Assembly: GCF_000346755.1 (NCBI RefSeq)
Contig: NZ_ANNV01000102.1
Span: 1 to 64,000, forward strand
DNA: 64,000 nt
Origin: Pseudomonas sp. CBZ-4
Lineage (GTDB): Bacteria > Pseudomonadota > Gammaproteobacteria > Pseudomonadales > Pseudomonadaceae
Reading direction: 5' to 3'
Under the pieces are notes generated by a model. It was not told where the DNA came from. It was given only the letters and a program-made list of their open reading frames with translations, and did not search any database. The position numbers and the translations under genes were made by a program. Shown here in pieces: positions 7,737 to 16,054 of this stretch (the first letter of the stretch is position 1; each line of letters opens with the position of its first letter).

Positions 7737-9161
7737 TTAGGCTTTGCTGTCGAGAGCAGGCGTCAGGGACGGTGGCACCCTGGCGGCCATTCGCCGACTG
7801 ACCAGGCAATAAAGCATTCCGGTACCCAGCAGGCCGACCACCCAGGAAACATCTGCATAGTTCAGCGCACGGGCGACCGGTCCGGTGTAGAAACCGCTGG
7901 AAATGAACGGCAACTCCATCAGTACCCCACAGCAGTAGGTGGCAATAACCGGCCAGTTCCAACGGCCATAGCGGCCAGCGGGATCATTGAGAGCTGCCAG
8001 GTCATAGCGCGTGCCGTTGACGAAGAACACGTCGGCCAGGCTGATCGCGCTCCAGGGGGTGATGAACGCCAGGAGAAAAATGAGGAAGGAAGAAAACGCA
8101 CTGATAAAGCTGTGGGAACCGGCCAGGGCAATCAGCACTGCAACGGACACCATTCCCAGCACATAGATGAAGCGATGGGCCAGAGACACTCTGCTGACGC
8201 CGCAGAACGCGCTGACAATGGTCGCGCTGGACATGTAGCTGCTGTAAGCGTTGAGGGTCATCATGGTGATCTTGCCGAAGCCGACCACCAGATACAGGAT
8301 CATGGCCAACACACCCGTCGAGCCCAGGCTGACGACAAACTCTACCTCATGGCCCGAGAAGGCGGTTCCGGCGAGGGCTGCGGCAAACACACCGAAGGTC
8401 ATGGCGGCCTGTGATCCCAGTACTGTGCCCAGCGATGCAGCCAGAAAGATCTTCAACTTGGACGTCTGACTGGGCAAATATCGGGAGTAGTCCGCTACAT
8501 ATGGCCCATACGAAATCTGCCAGGCGGCTGCCAACGAGATCGAAAACACGAAGTTGGCAGCGACGAAGTGACGATTGTCGAGCAGCGCATGGATATCGTG
8601 CCGGGCCAGCAACGCACCGAACATGTAGATAAAGGCAATGACGCCCACCACGCTGGCTACTTTGGCGATGGAGTGGATGGTGCGATACCCAAGGGTCGCC
8701 AACAACAGGGTTACCAGGCCGAACAGAATGATGCCCTGCCAGTCCGCGATCGATAGCACTTTCGCCACCGATTGACCGGCCAGCAACGTGCCGCCCGCCG
8801 AGAACCCCACGTACAACAAACTCACCAGTACAAGCGGAATGACCGCACCATAGACACCGAACTGCACGCGACTGCGGATCATCTGTGGCAGGCCAATCGC
8901 CGGCCCCTGGGCAGCTTGCAGGCCCATGACGATGCTGCCAAGTACTTGGCCTATCAGAAGGCCAATCAACGACCAGAATACATCGCCTCCCAGCACCACC
9001 GCCAAAGCCCCGGTGACGATGGCCGTGATGTTCAGGTTCACACCCAGCCACAGTGTGAACTGACCGAAGGCGCTGCCATGGCGCTCGTTTTCCGGTATGT
9101 AATCGATGGAGCGGGTTTCAATTACCGACCTCGGTGCAACAGGCGCAGTTGAACTAGCCAT
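7737..9161 (-). CDS. NCS1-family nucleobase/cation symporter-like permease
   Basis: A 474-residue inner-membrane transporter of the nucleobase:cation symporter-1 family (cytosine/purine, hydantoin and allantoin transporters). About twelve hydrophobic segments are visible. The N-terminal SIDYIPENERHGSAFGQFTLWLGVNLNI with G-x-x-x-x-G-L helices, and SYGPYVADYSRYLP in the middle, are family signatures. It is the first gene of a three-gene unit transcribed away from a LysR gene. It probably imports the substrate handled by the ligase and the thioesterase fusion. Substrate is undetermined. Confidence 0.9.
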   Translation of the reverse strand: MASSTAPVAPRSVIETRSIDYIPENERHGSAFGQFTLWLGVNLNITAIVTGALAVVLGGDVFWSLIGLLIGQVLGSIVMGLQAAQGPAIGLPQMIRSRVQFGVYGAVIPLVLVSLLYVGFSAGGTLLAGQSVAKVLSIADWQGIILFGLVTLLLATLGYRTIHSIAKVASVVGVIAFIYMFGALLARHDIHALLDNRHFVAANFVFSISLAAAWQISYGPYVADYSRYLPSQTSKLKIFLAASLGTVLGSQAAMTFGVFAAALAGTAFSGHEVEFVVSLGSTGVLAMILYLVVGFGKITMMTLNAYSSYMSSATIVSAFCGVSRVSLAHRFIYVLGMVSVAVLIALAGSHSFISAFSSFLIFLLAFITPWSAISLADVFFVNGTRYDLAALNDPAGRYGRWNWPVIATYCCGVLMELPFISSGFYTGPVARALNYADVSWVVGLLGTGMLYCLVSRRMAARVPPSLTPALDSKA

Positions 9162-9264
9162 GGGCGAATCCTCGATATTGTTAGTGCAGCATCTGCGCCA
9201 GATCAGCGCGTTTTTTGGAAGGACACAGGCTGTGGATGGACTGAGGTTAAGCGGCGGGGTATAT

Positions 9265-9303
9265 AATTAAAAATATGCACTGTTGATACAGCGAATTAAA
9301 AAT
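9265..9303. promoter_or_regulatory. LysR/permease divergent control region
   Basis: Within the 143-base divergent gap, the dyad CTGT-TGAT-ACAG at 9280-9291 is bracketed by a 10-base direct repeat aattaaaaat at 9265-9274 and 9294-9303. The dyad is a plausible LysR-type box. The repeat abuts the LysR start codon, which has no clear ribosome binding site. Confidence 0.45.
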
Positions 9304-9304
9304 A

Positions 9305-10222
9305 ATGATTCACTTCAGCCTTCGGCAAATCGAATATTTTGTAGCAGCGGCCCAATGTCGAAGTACCGTCAATGCGGCGAAGTCGCTGAGTGTGTCCCAA
9401 CCCTCGATATCAAACGCGATTGCGGAGTTGGAAGCCTTATGGGATGAGCGCTTGTTCGTGAGGATTCCAGGCAAAGGGATCGAACTCAGCTCCGCCGGAA
9501 CCCGCCGTTACCAGCAAGCAAGGCAGCTACTGCAAAGTGCCGCGCAGCTCTCTGCCAAGGAGACTGATAGCGTGGTGGGGGACCTTTCGGTGGGTTGCTT
9601 TGCAACGTTGGGCGCGCGACATGTCCCCACCATGGTCGAGCGCTTCAAGCAGCGCTTTCCTGAGGTACGAGTCGCCATTGTCGAAGGTGACACCGAGGAA
9701 CTGATTGAACGGGTGGAGCGCGGCACCCTTGATTTAGCGCTGATCTATGACATGAACCTGGCTCGTAAGGTCAAGCTACAGGCGGTGGGACTGCAATCAC
9801 CTTATGTGCTGCTGCCCGAAGGGCATCATCTGGCAGCAAAAGCCAGCTTGTGTATTCAGGATTTGCAAACCGAGCCCTTTATCCTTCTAGACCTACCTCA
9901 CAGTCGCGACTATTTCCTGTCACTGTTCCGCTCGGGCGGTGTAGAGCCCAATGTCATTATGGAGTTGCGCTCGGTGGAAATGGTGCGCTCACTCGTGGCA
10001 CATGGGCACGGAGTGTCGATTCTCGTCACTCGACCCGCTGGAGACTTGAGCTACGACGGGCGACCCATCGTGTGTCGCCCATTTGACGCTAGCATCCCAC
10101 CGCAACGAGTCGTGATCGCCTCGTCGCAAACCCAGAACCCATCCCGCCCGGCTGAAGCGTTCGTGGTGGTGATGCGCGAACTGTTCAATGAAGCCGATAC
10201 GCTTGAAACCTCGACAATCTGA
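9305..10222 (+). CDS. LysR-family transcriptional regulator
   Basis: A 305-residue regulator with an N-terminal winged HTH (FSLRQIEYFVAAAQCRSTVNAAKSLSVSQPSISNAIAELE, given here as family evidence in pieces: SLRQIEYF, AAKSLSVSQ, PSISNAI) and a C-terminal periplasmic-binding-protein-like effector domain. It is divergent from the permease-ligase-thioesterase set and is likely its activator, with a carboxylate or CoA-pathway metabolite as inducer by analogy. It has no obvious Shine-Dalgarno sequence, so expression may be low. Confidence 0.93.
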   Translation: MIHFSLRQIEYFVAAAQCRSTVNAAKSLSVSQPSISNAIAELEALWDERLFVRIPGKGIELSSAGTRRYQQARQLLQSAAQLSAKETDSVVGDLSVGCFATLGARHVPTMVERFKQRFPEVRVAIVEGDTEELIERVERGTLDLALIYDMNLARKVKLQAVGLQSPYVLLPEGHHLAAKASLCIQDLQTEPFILLDLPHSRDYFLSLFRSGGVEPNVIMELRSVEMVRSLVAHGHGVSILVTRPAGDLSYDGRPIVCRPFDASIPPQRVVIASSQTQNPSRPAEAFVVVMRELFNEADTLETSTI

Positions 10223-10371
10223 TGAAGGTTTTTGATTTCTCCGCCGAGCTATTTTCGACAGTCCGTTGCGGAGCAGTTTTCCGCTGGTGAACGACAGCTA
10301 TGGGTCGGATAGCGACCACCAGCCATTGTGACTGATCCACTCTTGTCCTCCCTCAACGTGGAGGACGAGCC

Positions 10372-10992
10372 ATGAACACCATTGCTACATACAGCCATCA
10401 GCCTTGGAACAAGGGAAAGCTTGTCGGTCAGAAAGCCCCGCTCCGAGTCAGAGATATCTGGGCTATCCGAGTAAGACTTCAGCTTGCTGAGAAGGCGCGT
10501 GATTTGGCGCTATTCAACTTGGCCATCGATAGCAAGCTGCGTGCCTGTGACTTAACCAAGTTGCGAGTCCGAGACATCGCCCATGGGGAGCATGTGTCGT
10601 CACGGGCCATCGTGATGCAGCAAAAAACTCAGCACCCAGTGCAGTTTGAAATCACTGAGCAAACCCGAACGGTTCTGGAGGCTTGGATGCGCGAGGCGCG
10701 TCTCCGCAGCGAGGACTTCTTGTTCCCGAGCCGGTTGCACGCCTCAGACCATCTTTCCACCAGGCAATACGCTCGAATAGTCAAAGCTTGGGTGACAGCT
10801 ATTGGCCTTGATCCAACCATGTACGGAACCCACACGCTAAGGAGAACCAAGGCTTCGTTGATCTATCGCAGGACGAAGAACCTGAGAGCCGTCCAACTCC
10901 TGCTTGGTCATACGAAGCTTGAAAGCACTGTCAGATACCTGGGAATCGAGGTCGATGATGCCTTGGAAATGGCCGAGCAGACGGAAGTCTGA
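10372..10992 (+). CDS. Standalone tyrosine recombinase
   Basis: A 206-residue short tyrosine recombinase with only a catalytic domain plus a brief N-terminal part. The active-site residues are all present: R57 (KLRACDL), K85, H154-T-L-R157, H180 (LLGHTKLESTVRYL) and Y189. It lacks the long arm-binding domain of the main integrase. GGAGGAC lies just before the start. Such lone recombinases are common on Pseudomonas accessory DNA, but their targets are mostly unknown. It may belong to an older mobile unit nested in the island between the LysR set and the ectoine cluster. Confidence 0.9.
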   Translation: MNTIATYSHQPWNKGKLVGQKAPLRVRDIWAIRVRLQLAEKARDLALFNLAIDSKLRACDLTKLRVRDIAHGEHVSSRAIVMQQKTQHPVQFEITEQTRTVLEAWMREARLRSEDFLFPSRLHASDHLSTRQYARIVKAWVTAIGLDPTMYGTHTLRRTKASLIYRRTKNLRAVQLLLGHTKLESTVRYLGIEVDDALEMAEQTEV

Positions 10993-11002
10993 CCATTCAC
11001 TG

Positions 11003-11025
11003 CGACGGTCGATGCTAGACCGTCG
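11003..11025. other. Perfect hairpin after the lone recombinase
   Basis: CGACGGTC and its exact complement are separated by 7 bases, starting 11 bases after the recombinase stop. No T-run follows, so it may be an RNA-stability hairpin or a recombinase core site rather than a terminator. Confidence 0.4.
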
Positions 11026-11108
11026 CTATCCGTCCCATAGCCGCCAGTCAATTGTGTCTACAAAATCGGGGGGCATTCAAATCAGAGGGCAGTCTTGCGC
11101 TGAGTAAT

Positions 11109-11327
11109 TTATGACTGGCGTATCCTCAAAATGGAATCTGTGATGGCTTGAGCATTAGTGTCCAGCGTTTCCATAGCCGACATCGCATTAGCGGCGACGC
11201 TTCCTACCCCATTTTCTGAGAGCCACTTGGTTATTTCTTCTATAGCTGCACTTAAGGCGTGCTGGTTGTGGAGGAGCAATGTCAGAGCGTCCGCCGTGGC
11301 GATCTTGCAGTCTGAGTTATCTGGCAT
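11109..11327 (-). CDS. Small hypothetical protein
   Basis: A 72-residue acidic/Ala-rich protein, probably all helical (HALSAAIEEITKWLSENGVG, AMSAMETLDTNAQAITDSIL). AAGGACG stands at Shine-Dalgarno distance from the ATG. I do not recognise a domain. Small helical proteins of this kind are common near Pseudomonas recombinase genes, but no role can be given. Confidence 0.6.
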   Translation of the reverse strand: MPDNSDCKIATADALTLLLHNQHALSAAIEEITKWLSENGVGSVAANAMSAMETLDTNAQAITDSILRIRQS

Positions 11328-11560
11328 GGCGGTCGTCCTTGAGGAATGATGCCGGAAGCCTAGCTCATCTCGTCTTTGGCTGAGACTGGCCGACAGCTGC
11401 CCGCCATGATAGGCGGCAGATGGACAGATGCTGACGCTCGCCGGTATCTGCTCTGTTGGCCTTTGTCACCTCAGGTCAGACCCAACGACGCTTTACTACA
11501 GAGTCCGGCCATCCTGATAGAATCGATCAGGTTATAGATAACACCCTTCTGAGAAATGGT

Positions 11561-11893
11561 ATGAATACGGAATTGATGGAAGATGAGATGCGCCGGGCGC
11601 TATTCGGTGATTCTGAGCCCTCTGCGCCGGCAATTAACTCAGACGTGCAGGACACAGTCCCGGATGTTGTGATCGTACAACCGGTGAAGGCAGCGAAGAA
11701 AAAGGCAGTCTCAAAAGGCTTCACTCCTAGGTTGAGAGTTACGCTCCGTGTGGGAAACGAATTTGAAGGCGAGATGTACGAGATGGTGCATGAGGCCGAT
11801 ACGCTGAGCTCCCTAGTTGCAGAACAAGAAGCTACAAAGACGGCCAGAAAAAAATTCAGGTTTGTGGAAGTAGTCTCGGTCAAACCGATGTAA
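11561..11893 (+). CDS. Conserved hypothetical protein of Pseudomonas accessory DNA
   Basis: A 110-residue protein. The N-terminus is MNTELMEDEMRRALFG, then a variable linker, a basic patch (KAAKKKAVSK), and a C-terminal domain (FTPRLRVTLRVGNEFEGE to KFRFVEVVSV) that looks like a mixed beta fold. The start at 11561 was chosen over an upstream one at 11456 because the similarity I recall for this family begins there. From memory, similar proteins occur on Pseudomonas plasmids and ICEs. Function unknown. Confidence 0.65.
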   Translation: MNTELMEDEMRRALFGDSEPSAPAINSDVQDTVPDVVIVQPVKAAKKKAVSKGFTPRLRVTLRVGNEFEGEMYEMVHEADTLSSLVAEQEATKTARKKFRFVEVVSVKPM

Positions 11894-12377
11894 GTGGGTA
11901 CTCTCACTTTTCGCCCGCTGGGCATCATGCCGCATTCACTTTACCGCGGGCCACCCAACAGATTCGTGTCGATTGAAGCCTCAAATATTAGGGGCGTTAG
12001 TCGTATCCCGGATTGGATTTAAAACCATCACCCGATCCCACTCTCAATGTTTAAATGGTCGCCAACCCCAAGCCACATATCTGAGGGTGGCGACAGGCAA
12101 AAATCGACCCTAAGCGGTCTTACGACTTTCGCGGAAGCGGACGTTCAAAGTGGTTGCTTCCACATTTTGGGCACGCCAACACCACGTCGGCATCTCTGTA
12201 AGGGGGTATCTGTCATTACAAAGCTCCTGAATCAGACCATATACCGGGCCATCAACCAATAGCCCATAAATCCGAATCACGTCACCGCCAGGACATGCCC
12301 CTGGATTGGGCCCCTATGCCCACAGAAAAGCGTATTTGCCTCAGCGGGACAGTGACGGATCTGAATTGAGTCGCCGA
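11894..12377. other. Gene-free stretch
   Basis: About 480 bases with no reading frame that looks coding: the only candidates have ordinary composition and no recognisable domain or ribosome site. No strong hairpin or repeat was found. Possibly decayed DNA between two small-gene remnants. Confidence 0.5.
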
Positions 12378-12617
12378 TTAAACGTCAATCAGGCGAACTG
12401 CCTGGCGCGAATCAATTGTTGGAATAAATCCGATGCCTTGGTGCTCTGTGATCCACTTCCGAGTCAGCTCTATATCGAAATACCGGCCGTGGGTTTTCAT
12501 CAGCACAAGCGCCGCACCCGTAATTCGACAATGCCCACAGCTCGGACAGATTCCTTCCTCGTATTCACCATCAGTTTCAACGACCGCCGCAGTTTCACCA
12601 CAAATCAAGCAAGTCAT
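12378..12617 (-). CDS. Small zinc-ribbon protein
   Basis: A 79-residue protein with C-L-I-C-G at the N-terminus and C-P-S-C-G-H-C about 18 residues later, a typical four-Cys zinc ribbon, followed by a helical region (ALVLMKTHGRYFDIELTRKWI). AAGGAG lies 7 bases upstream of the ATG, supporting it as real. It ends about 100 bases from ehuA on the same strand, upstream in coordinates. Function unknown; it may bind nucleic acid or a partner protein. Confidence 0.7.
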   Translation of the reverse strand: MTCLICGETAAVVETDGEYEEGICPSCGHCRITGAALVLMKTHGRYFDIELTRKWITEHQGIGFIPTIDSRQAVRLIDV

Positions 12618-12717
12618 GAACTACTCCTTTTGGCTTTACCAAATCCCCCAGCGGGACGATGAACTGCAATCCCAACGCGTAATCGACCCGAGTGGCGGCC
12701 AGGGCTGGTGAGCTTGC

Positions 12718-13593
12718 CTAGTTTGCTTCTTTCACCGCACTGAGAAACGCGCACGTGCGTTCCTGCTGCGGGTGTTCGAAGATTTGCGCCGGGGTGCCCT
12801 GCTCGTGAATCTGCCCTTTGTAGAAAAAGCACACACGATCAGCGAACTCACGGGCGAAACCCATTTGATGCGTCACCATCAGCATGGTCAGGTTGTGTTC
12901 GGTGCCGAGCTTGCGGATCACGTTGAGCACTTCACCGCACAGTTCCGGGTCGAGGGCGGAGGTCACTTCGTCGAACAGCATGACTTTCGGGCGCATGGCG
13001 AGTGCCCGGGCGATCGCCACCCGTTGTTGTTGACCACCGGACAACTGCGATGGGTAATGCCCGAGCTTGCTGCCCAGACCCACCAGTTCCAGCAAGTCTG
13101 CTGCACGTTCACGGGCCTCGGTCGGTTTCATGCCGAGCACCTGCACCGGCGCCTCGATAACGTTTTGCAACGCTGTCATGTGAGGGAACAGGTTAAAACT
13201 CTGGAACACCATGCCGATCTTGCCACGCACTCGGCGGATGTGCCGGTCATTGGCGGGCACCAATACACCGTTGCGATTGGGCATGTGGGTCAGCAAGTCA
13301 TCCTCAATGCGAATCAGTCCGTCATCGATGCCTTCGAGTGTCATCAGTACCCGCAGCAGTGTGGATTTTCCGGAGCCGCTGGGGCCGATGATCGCGACTT
13401 TTTCACCCGGCGTGACGTCTAGGTTCAAATGATCGAGCACGGTAAAGTTGCCGTAGCTCTTGGTAACGTCCTGGAAGCTGACGATCGGCTTTACCGGTTT
13501 GGTTTTCTGCATGGCCGTGGCCTCTTGCGGATGCAGCGGGGTCGGGTTGCTGTGCCTTGAAAGGTCACCGGGTGTCGACAGTGGGGTAGTCAT
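12718..13593 (-). CDS. ehuA: Ectoine/hydroxyectoine ABC importer ATPase
   Basis: A 291-residue polar-amino-acid-type ABC ATPase. Walker A GPSGSGKST, signature LSGGQQQR, Walker B VMLFDEVTSALDP and switch His in MVTHQ are all present. It is the last gene of a four-gene unit in the order B-C-D-A, transcribed toward lower coordinates, and its ATG overlaps the ehuD stop by one base (TAATG), which supports the long start; an internal ATG at 13512 is an alternative. It energises uptake of ectoine and 5-hydroxyectoine as nutrients. The substrate is inferred from the linked enuR-eut-doe genes. Confidence 0.9.
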   Translation of the reverse strand: MTTPLSTPGDLSRHSNPTPLHPQEATAMQKTKPVKPIVSFQDVTKSYGNFTVLDHLNLDVTPGEKVAIIGPSGSGKSTLLRVLMTLEGIDDGLIRIEDDLLTHMPNRNGVLVPANDRHIRRVRGKIGMVFQSFNLFPHMTALQNVIEAPVQVLGMKPTEARERAADLLELVGLGSKLGHYPSQLSGGQQQRVAIARALAMRPKVMLFDEVTSALDPELCGEVLNVIRKLGTEHNLTMLMVTHQMGFAREFADRVCFFYKGQIHEQGTPAQIFEHPQQERTCAFLSAVKEAN

Positions 13594-14249
13594 TAGCGTA
13601 GCTCCAGGCGCACTTCAAGGCGCCGTACCAGATAAGCCAAAGCGATGCTTAGGGCGAGGAAAAACAGACCGACCATGGTGATCGGCTCCAGATAGCGGAA
13701 GTTCTCGGAGCCGATGTTCTTGGCCTGTTGCATGATTTCCACCACGGTAATCGCCGACAGCACCGGCGTATCCTTGAGCATTGCCACCAGATAGTTACCC
13801 AATGGCGGCAGGATCGGCCGCAGGGCCTGCGGCAGGATTATGTTGCGATATGCGCTGTACGGGGCGATGTTCAGCGCCGTGACTGCTTCCCATTGTGCGC
13901 GCGGCACCGCATCGAGGCCGCCGCGATACACCTCGGCGATGTAACAGGCGTAATGCAGGCCGATACCCAGAATGCCCACTTGCATGGCGGTCATGCTGAC
14001 GCCGTAATTGGGCAGCACGTAGTAAAGGAAATACACCTGGATCAGCAGTGGCGTACTGCGAATGAACTCGATCACAGCGGTGGTCGGCCACGACAGCCAG
14101 ACTCTGCGGCTCCGTCGGCCGATAGCCAGGAACAGTCCCAGCACAATGGCGATCAGGAAACCGATCAGGGTAATGCCCACGGTGTTGAGCGAGGCGCGCA
14201 GCAAATCGGGAAGGATATGCCAGGCATAGGTCCAGTCGAACAGTGTCAT
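13593..14249 (-). CDS. ehuD: Ectoine/hydroxyectoine ABC importer permease
   Basis: A 218-residue inner-membrane permease of the His/Glu/Gln/opine type, with about five hydrophobic helices and the EAA-loop region QWEAVTALNIAPYSAYRNIILPQALR, with PLGN after it, which docks the ATPase. It overlaps ehuC by four bases (ATGA) and ehuA by one, so all three are probably translationally coupled. Confidence 0.9.
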   Translation of the reverse strand: MTLFDWTYAWHILPDLLRASLNTVGITLIGFLIAIVLGLFLAIGRRSRRVWLSWPTTAVIEFIRSTPLLIQVYFLYYVLPNYGVSMTAMQVGILGIGLHYACYIAEVYRGGLDAVPRAQWEAVTALNIAPYSAYRNIILPQALRPILPPLGNYLVAMLKDTPVLSAITVVEIMQQAKNIGSENFRYLEPITMVGLFFLALSIALAYLVRRLEVRLELR

Positions 14250-14905
14250 GACAGACCTCCACGCAACCGCCCGCGAGCCAGATGCTGCTCAATGCGGCGC
14301 ATGCCGATGTTGATGGCTTGCGCCAGGATGAAATACATCACCAGCGCCAGACTGAAGATTTCCAGGGTCTGGAAAGTGGCCTGATCCAGTTGACGAGCCC
14401 TGAAGCTCAGGTCTGACAGGGTGATCAACGACACCAGCGAAGTATTTTTAAGCAATTCGATCAGCAGGTTGGTACCCGGCGGTATAGCGGCCAGCAACGC
14501 CTGCGGAAGAATGATGCGGCGAAAGCGTTTGTAGCCGCTGAAGTTGAGTGCCGTGGACGCTTCGTATTGACCCTTGGCGACGGAGCTGATCGCACCGCGC
14601 ATCACCTCGGCGCCGTAAGCACCAATGTGCAAGCCTAGGCCGACGATGGCCACGCTGTAGGGGCTCAGTTCAAGGTTGAAGGGCGGCAGCGGCAGCACAA
14701 AAAACAGCCAGAACAATTGCACCAGTAACGACGTGCCGCGAAACACTTCAATGTAAGCAATGGAAAACCAGCGCAATGGCCGCCAGGGCGACATGCGCCC
14801 CAGGGCCGCGAGAATCGCCGCGACAATCGCCAGCAGCGAACCGAAGATCGTCACCTGGAGCGTCACCCAAGCGCCTTGTATCAATAGCGGAAGTAATTCA
14901 CCCAT
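14246..14905 (-). CDS. ehuC: Ectoine/hydroxyectoine ABC importer permease
   Basis: A 219-residue permease paralogous to the ehuD product, with an EAA-like loop (QYEASTALNFSGYKRFRRIILPQALLA split around its glycine, PPGTN following). It forms the heterodimeric channel with EhuD. It starts 69 bases after the ehuB stop, a gap containing a strong hairpin. Confidence 0.9.
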   Translation of the reverse strand: MGELLPLLIQGAWVTLQVTIFGSLLAIVAAILAALGRMSPWRPLRWFSIAYIEVFRGTSLLVQLFWLFFVLPLPPFNLELSPYSVAIVGLGLHIGAYGAEVMRGAISSVAKGQYEASTALNFSGYKRFRRIILPQALLAAIPPGTNLLIELLKNTSLVSLITLSDLSFRARQLDQATFQTLEIFSLALVMYFILAQAINIGMRRIEQHLARGRLRGGLS

Positions 14906-14941
14906 GGTTTAAACCTGTCCATCCGGGTTAAGCAGGGAAAT

Positions 14942-14967
14942 AGGCATCGCGCCGTGGCGCCATGCCT
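14942..14967 (-). promoter_or_regulatory. Intercistronic hairpin between ehuB and ehuC
   Basis: AGGCAT-c-GCGCC-gt-GGCGC-c-ATGCCT forms a nearly perfect stem. Hairpins in this position often stabilise the upstream mRNA or lower downstream expression, so that binding protein exceeds membrane components. There is no T-run. Confidence 0.55.
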
Positions 14968-14974
14968 GTTTCGA

Positions 14975-15832
14975 CTATTGAGCGCAGAGCTCGGCAGCCG
15001 TTTTGCTTGTCACGTTGGATTTGTCAAACCCGAAAGGGGCAACTGCCTTGAGGTGCTCTTCGGAACCCAACCATTTTTTCAACTCGGCGTTGACCGCATC
15101 GCGCAGGTCTTTGTCTTCCGGACGGAAGGCGAGAGCACCGTATCCAATGTGTGACGGGTCATCCTTGAACTCGGTGACTGCTTCAACTTTTTCACCACCC
15201 TTGGCGGCCAAACCTTTCATGGTCAGTTGAGTACCCACTGCCGCATCGGCACGACCGGCGCGCACGGCTTGCAACTGGGCGGTGGTGTCCGGTACTTGGA
15301 GGATTTGCTCATCCTTTACACCCGAGTCGCGGGCATAGCCCAGGTTCACCGTGCCGGCCATGATTGCCAGCTTCACCTCGGGATTCTTGGCGATGTCTTC
15401 GTAACTGTGCAGCCCCTTCGGGTTGCCTTTGGCCGTAAGCAGCGCGTCTGGCAGTTGATACTGCGGATCGGTAAACAGCACCTGCTTGCAGCGAGCCGGC
15501 GTGATGTACATGCCGGCGGCAATCACGTCGAAGCGCCCGGCGCGCAGACCCGGGATCAACGAGCCCCATTCGGTCAACACGCCGTCAACCTGTTTGATGC
15601 CCATTTTGGCAAAGATGGCTTTGGCGATTTCCGGTGATTCACCGGTGACCCTGCCGTCGGTTTCGGTAAAGGCGAATGGGGTTTCGTTGGCATAACCGAT
15701 ACGGATGCTGCTGTTCTGTTTGACGGTTTCCAGTGTCGTAGCGGCTTGGGCGCCGGCGGCTAGGCCGAACATCGCGCAAGCTATGAACAGGTGACGCAAT
15801 GCATGGGTGCTGCGGGAAGGGAAATTGCTCAT
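14975..15832 (-). CDS. ehuB: Ectoine/hydroxyectoine-binding protein
   Basis: A 285-residue periplasmic binding protein (SBP family 3). It has a clear Sec signal peptide (basic start, hydrophobic LFIACAMFGLAAG, cleavage near AQA). The mature part contains the family features SIRIGYANETPFAF, PEIAKAIFAKMG and WGSLIPGLRAGRFDVIAAGMYITPARC. The cage of aromatic residues seen in known EhuB cannot be verified by eye. CAGGAG precedes the ATG. It is divergent from enuR and starts the ehuBCDA operon. Confidence 0.92.
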   Translation of the reverse strand: MSNFPSRSTHALRHLFIACAMFGLAAGAQAATTLETVKQNSSIRIGYANETPFAFTETDGRVTGESPEIAKAIFAKMGIKQVDGVLTEWGSLIPGLRAGRFDVIAAGMYITPARCKQVLFTDPQYQLPDALLTAKGNPKGLHSYEDIAKNPEVKLAIMAGTVNLGYARDSGVKDEQILQVPDTTAQLQAVRAGRADAAVGTQLTMKGLAAKGGEKVEAVTEFKDDPSHIGYGALAFRPEDKDLRDAVNAELKKWLGSEEHLKAVAPFGFDKSNVTSKTAAELCAQ

Positions 15833-16030
15833 CGATAAAATCTCCTGTTTCTTGTTGACCCGTCGGTGACGGCTCTGTGGTAGGAGGCAGTGTTACAAGA
15901 GCAAAGCGTACAAGGACTGATCTCATGGAGCTGGGCGCAGTCCGGTACAGGTCGATTGATTTTGTTGTGGGCTTTAAGGTGCCCGCTGTCGACCTTGAGC
16001 CGAGCATACAAAAGCGCTGAGCATCATTGT

Positions 16031-16050
16031 ATTGCACTAGGACAATTGCA
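16031..16050. promoter_or_regulatory. Putative EnuR operator in the ehuB-enuR gap
   Basis: attgcactaggacaattgca lies 5 bases before the enuR start in the divergent ehuB/enuR gap. A related box (attgccctagtacattcatt) occurs at 17540-17559 before eutB, with 14 of 20 positions shared, and tgccctagcatgg occurs at 22574-22586 before doeC. EnuR of other bacteria is a repressor of ectoine catabolic genes; binding here is inferred from the shared sequence. Confidence 0.5.
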
Positions 16051-16054
16051 TTGC

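Noticed and set aside
12047..12262. A 71-residue frame in the 11894-12377 gap
   Set aside because: No ribosome site, no recognisable domain, and unremarkable composition.
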